This document shows positions 8,201-10,310 of a stretch of DNA of 10,310 nucleotides, piece by piece. Location: the NCBI GenBank assembly GCA_001430745.1, contig KQ481962.1, forward strand, positions 592,449-602,758, read 5' to 3'. Source of the stretch: Auxenochlorella pyrenoidosa (lineage: Eukaryota; Chlorophyta; Trebouxiophyceae; Chlorellales; Chlorellaceae). Below the pieces are notes generated by a model. That model ran no database searches, was not told the DNA's origin, and was given only the letters and a program-made list of their open reading frames with translations. Positions within the stretch are counted from its first letter, which is position 1; the number at the start of each line of letters is the position of its first letter. The translations under genes were made by a program, and so were the position numbers.

Positions 8201-8740
8201 AGGTCATCCCGGACATTGACTCTCGTGTGGAGGTATCCATGGTGGGCACCCCGCTGACTCACGAGCGCTTCCTGCGCCGCCACCGCGGCGCCTACGGCCC
8301 CGCCATCCGCGCCGGGGAGGCGCTCTTCCCCTGGCACGCCACCCCGCTGGCGGGGCTCTACTGCTGCGGCGACTTCACCTTCCCGGGTGCGTGGTGGAGC
8401 GGTTGGGCTGGGGCGAAGACTTCTCCACTGCTGCATTGTTGTGCTGAGGGCTCAGCTGCTACCGCCGGAGCTGCTGTGGCTGCTGCATGACAGCTGCAAG
8501 CTGTGGGATACTAGGAACAGCACTGTGGGGCTGCGTGCAAGGTTCCAACTCTCGTCAGCCTGCCAGCGCGAGCACCCATCAGGGCTGCAGCTGTGCCCGA
8601 TGCTTTGAGCGCCTGACCATGCTGCCTTCCCTTGTGCAGGCATCGGCCTGCCGGCGGTGGCCGCCAGCGGCGCCATCACCGCCAACAGCCTGGCCAGTGT
8701 GGACCAGCACTTGTCGCTGCTGGAAGAGCTGGGTGTGTGA
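5062..8740 (+). CDS. Plastid carotenoid isomerase-like / phytoene desaturase-family FAD oxidoreductase, 11 exons
   Basis: Exons 5062-5326, 5449-5589, 5738-5943, 6112-6267, 6467-6594, 6764-6912, 7104-7286, 7521-7622, 7799-7948, 8192-8386 and 8640-8740 join to 591 codons plus TGA. Intron phases are 1,1,0,0,2,1,1,1,1,1. Residues 1-70 are rich in Ala, Arg, Gln and Ser and poor in acids, fitting a chloroplast transit peptide. The FAD-binding Rossmann motif is VVVIGSGIGGLSCAG (75-89), followed by the acidic Glu102 in VCESHD and the PGGAA turn. The C-terminal FAD motif is CGDFTFPGIG (552-561), then PAVAASG. The closest family is the plant and algal branch of CrtISO-like amine oxidase-fold proteins, which is related to but distinct from true prolycopene isomerase; its members are about 550-600 aa and of poorly known substrate. 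A role in carotenoid, prenyl or quinone metabolism in the plastid is likely but unproven. Intron 8 is GC-AG. The ATG at 5062 is the first in its open frame. Confidence 0.9.
5946..5967 (+). repeat. G-quadruplex-type G-tract at the 5' splice site of CRTISO-like intron 3
   Basis: Four G runs (G4, G4, G4, G7), each separated by a single T, begin two bases after the GT donor at 5944-5945. The pattern meets the usual G3+N1-7 quadruplex rule on the transcribed-sense strand. The same intron ends in an 11-C run (6097-6107) just before its acceptor. Confidence 0.75.
7623..7798 (+). other. GC-AG intron (intron 8) of the CRTISO-like gene
   Basis: The upstream exon ends in ...TCAG at 7622 and the intron starts GCAAGG, close to the GC-donor consensus AG|GCAAGT. 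The acceptor is CTGCAG at 7793-7798. Joining TCAG to TG gives Ser-Val and restores a continuous domain (ISIAS then VIDPSLAP). The nearby GT dinucleotides at 7637 and 7649 would leave the reading out of frame with exon 9. All other introns modelled in this window are GT-AG. Confidence 0.8.
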
Positions 8741-9318
8741 TGGACGCTGGCCTGCCGCACTGACTGCCTGCGCAGATCTCACCTTTGTCTTGAAAAAATT
8801 CTTGATATCGGTTGTCCTGCTTCTACCTTCAAACTTGTCGCTATTCACCCATGACTATTCTGAACTGAAATTATGTTGCAACCCTGATGGAAGCGCCGCA
8901 TAGAACCCACAGGGTTGCGTCACTTCAGTTGTGGCGGCAGCGCACGCGCTGCGAGCGATGGGCAAAACACCGCTTCAGTGCACTGCAGGGGGGCGCACTC
9001 AGATCGCCATACATCCACCCGACATCAACAGGCCTGATCGGCACGGCAAAACGGACACTGCTGTGTGCACAGACCCGATTTGAAGGTGATGGTCAGGGCT
9101 GCGCCCTGCTTGCGACCTGCGGGCTTTGAATTGCATTGACCATGCAGATCCATAGGCTTTTTCGAGCCAAGCGCCGCCCCAGCTGCCGCCCTCGCATCTG
9201 CCGGCGGCACCCGCCTGCGCTTTCCCGCGCTCGAGCCAAATCAGATTCACCAGCAAGAGCCGCCCGTCCTTGGTGGTCCGACTGCCGGTGCAGGAATCTC
9301 ACAAGGGACCACCAAGCC
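8741..9318. other. Intergenic region: CRTISO-like 3' UTR and CCCH gene 5' region
   Basis: 578 nt separate the two genes. The first 150 nt are less GC-rich (A-run at 8793-8798, several AT patches) and probably hold the 3' UTR, but no TGTAA is present. The frame of the CCCH protein is open from 9130 onward and has an upstream in-frame ATG at 9142, so 9142-9318 may be coding. A perfect inverted repeat lies at 9269-9316. Confidence 0.45.
9269..9316 (+). repeat. Perfect 11-bp inverted repeat directly before the CCCH start codon
   Basis: CTTGGTGGTCC at 9269-9279 is the exact reverse complement of GGACCACCAAG at 9306-9316, with a 26-nt loop. The stem ends two bases before the ATG at 9319. If this is 5' UTR, the mRNA could fold a GC-rich hairpin at the start codon. 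If translation starts at 9142, the repeat is inside coding sequence. Confidence 0.7.
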
Positions 9319-10252
9319 ATGTCCAGCCGGCCGGGCAGGAGGCCGGTGTGCCTGCACTTCCTGCGCGGGCGATGCACCCGGGGCTCGGCCTGCTGGTTTG
9401 CCCACGACGCCAGCCGCGCCGCCGAGGTCCCACTGTGCACCTACTATGCCGGTGGGAGCTGCAACCGTGGGGACGCCTGCCTGTACCGGCATGGCGCAGC
9501 TGATGCACGTGCACCAGCTGTGCCAGCTGTAGAGGCGGGAGCGCCCGCGGCCACAAGCCAGAGGCCACAGCGGGAGCAGCACAACAAGGGCAAGGGGCAG
9601 CGCCCGCGCCAGCAGCAGGAGACAGCGCCTACGGTGGCAGCAGCGGCGGCTGCTGCGCAGGATGCTCAGCCGCAGCCAGCGCAGGCACCGCCGCTGCAGC
9701 AGCAGGCGCCTGCGGATCTGCCACAGCCGCAGCTGTCGAAGCAGCAAAAGAAGAAGCTCAAGAAGAAGGAGAAGAAGCAGCAGGGGCGGGGGCAGCAGGG
9801 GCAGCAGGGGCAGCTGGGGCAGCTGGGGCAGCCGGGTGCGGGGCCGTCTCGGCAGCCGCAGCGCGCGCTGTGCGTGCTGCGCTTCCCCACCCCAGAGGAG
9901 GAGGAAGCCCTGCTGTTGCAGGAGTGCCGCTCATTGACGAGCTCCCGCCGGATGCGCCGGAGGGCGGGCCAGCTGGCGAAGCATCCCCAGCACAAGCGGG
10001 GACGACCGACCAGACGACGGAGCAGCCGGCAGGGGCGGGAGCGGCGGGCGGGCAGGAGGCGGCAGGCGGGTGCAAGGAGGAGGAGGAGGAGGAGGAGGGA
10101 GGGGGAGGACGATGAGGAGGCCAAGTGGGAGAGGCGGCACAGGGCGGCGGTGGCCGCTGTGGCACGGGGCGAGCCGCCGCCGGCGCCGCCGGCGCGGTAC
10201 TGCGAGGAGCAGGATCTGGTGCTGACCCAGGAGTTCGCCGACATGTGCTGGT
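9319..10252 (+). CDS. CCCH-type zinc finger protein with low-complexity tails (first exon, partial)
   Basis: The frame is open from 9319 to a likely GTGAGT donor at 10253, so this is a long first exon; the gene continues past the window. Two tandem fingers lie at the N-terminus: C11-x7-C19-x5-C25-x3-H29 and C40-x7-C48-x5-C54-x3-H58, the canonical CX7CX5CX3H spacing of RNA-binding CCCH fingers. An Ala/Gln/Pro-rich linker follows, then a Lys-rich block (141-153) that may be a nuclear or nucleolar localisation signal, then a Gly-Gln repeat (155-170). A short conserved-looking patch follows (ALCVLRFP, 183-190). Residues 202-265 are extremely Arg-rich in this frame, and the exon ends with an acidic then ordinary-looking segment (QDLVLTQEFADMCW). 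A role in RNA binding or processing is likely from the fingers alone; the family is not recognised further. Start uncertain: ATG 9142 is in frame and would add 59 mostly basic residues. Confidence 0.75.
9781..9834 (+). repeat. Imperfect GGGGCAG-based tandem repeat in the CCCH gene
   Basis: Units of about 9 bases around GGGCAGCAG and GGGCAGCTG encode a run of Gly-Gln-Gln and Gly-Gln-Leu triplets (about residues 155-172). This is low-complexity coding sequence directly after the Lys-rich block. Confidence 0.7.
10075..10098 (+). repeat. (AGG)8 trinucleotide repeat in the CCCH gene
   Basis: Eight perfect AGG units encode poly-Arg in the frame that is open from the start codon and poly-Glu in the frame opened at 9924. 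The tract can slip, and it is the place where a change of frame would be hardest to detect in an assembly. Confidence 0.85.
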
Positions 10253-10310
10253 GTGAGTTGGGGACGGGGGGGGGCGCGGGGGGGGCGGGGGGGGAGGCGG
10301 CGGCGGGGGC
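10253..10310 (+). other. Start of intron 1 of the CCCH gene, G-tract rich
   Basis: GTGAGT at 10253-10258 is a near-consensus donor in phase 1. It is followed by G runs at 10260-10263, 10266-10274, 10278-10285 and 10287-10294, another quadruplex-type pattern next to a 5' splice site. The acceptor lies outside the window. Confidence 0.55.

Noticed and set aside
9142..9318. In-frame N-terminal extension of the CCCH protein from ATG 9142
   Set aside because: The 59 residues are very basic and lack protein-like conservation as far as I can see, and a perfect inverted repeat lies inside. It was kept only as an alternative start because the frame is open and this ATG comes first.
1..10310. CRISPR arrays, insertion sequences, tRNA or rRNA genes, phage or bacterial operon features
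   Set aside because: No spaced repeats, terminal inverted repeats with a transposase, cloverleaf patterns or Shine-Dalgarno-led gene chains were seen. Gene structure is eukaryotic throughout.

Overview
The window looks like nuclear DNA of a GC-rich green alga. A trebouxiophyte of the Chlorella / Coccomyxa type is my best guess, inferred from style rather than from a database match. Genes are split by short introns (about 120-350 nt) with GTGxGx donors and pyrimidine-rich GCAG acceptors. Codons strongly favour G/C in the third position. TGTAA, the chlorophyte polyadenylation signal, follows two of the genes. Several products are recognisable relatives of plant or plastid proteins. No rRNA, tRNA, CRISPR array, insertion sequence or bacterial operon signal was seen.

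All five genes lie head to tail on the + strand. (1) 129-349: the last two exons of a small Cupin_3-domain protein whose 5' part lies outside the window. (2) 994-3184: a complete five-exon gene for a class III (LigB-type) extradiol ring-cleavage dioxygenase-like protein of 400 aa, with a signal-peptide-like N-terminus. (3) 3442-4607: a complete three-exon gene for a multi-pass membrane protein of the alkaline ceramidase (CREST) type, 284 aa, with the S-x3-H, D and H-x3-H motifs present. (4) 5062-8740: a complete eleven-exon gene for a plastid-targeted FAD-dependent oxidoreductase of the carotenoid isomerase / phytoene desaturase superfamily, 591 aa, with one GC-AG intron. (5) 9319 to beyond the window: the first exon of a protein with two CCCH zinc fingers and long low-complexity tails.

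The exon models for genes 2-4 were built by hand. Every join keeps frame and restores a continuous conserved domain, so they are fairly secure. The 5' ends of genes 3 and 5 are less so. The genes do not form an obvious pathway, and their adjacency looks like ordinary compact algal gene order. I found no convincing new multi-gene system. The points that deserve a second look are: the GC-AG intron; a reading-frame ambiguity in the CCCH gene; a perfect 11-bp inverted repeat just before its likely start codon; a frame-preserving intron in the dioxygenase gene; a possible intronic poly(A) site in the same gene; and G-tracts sitting directly at two 5' splice sites.
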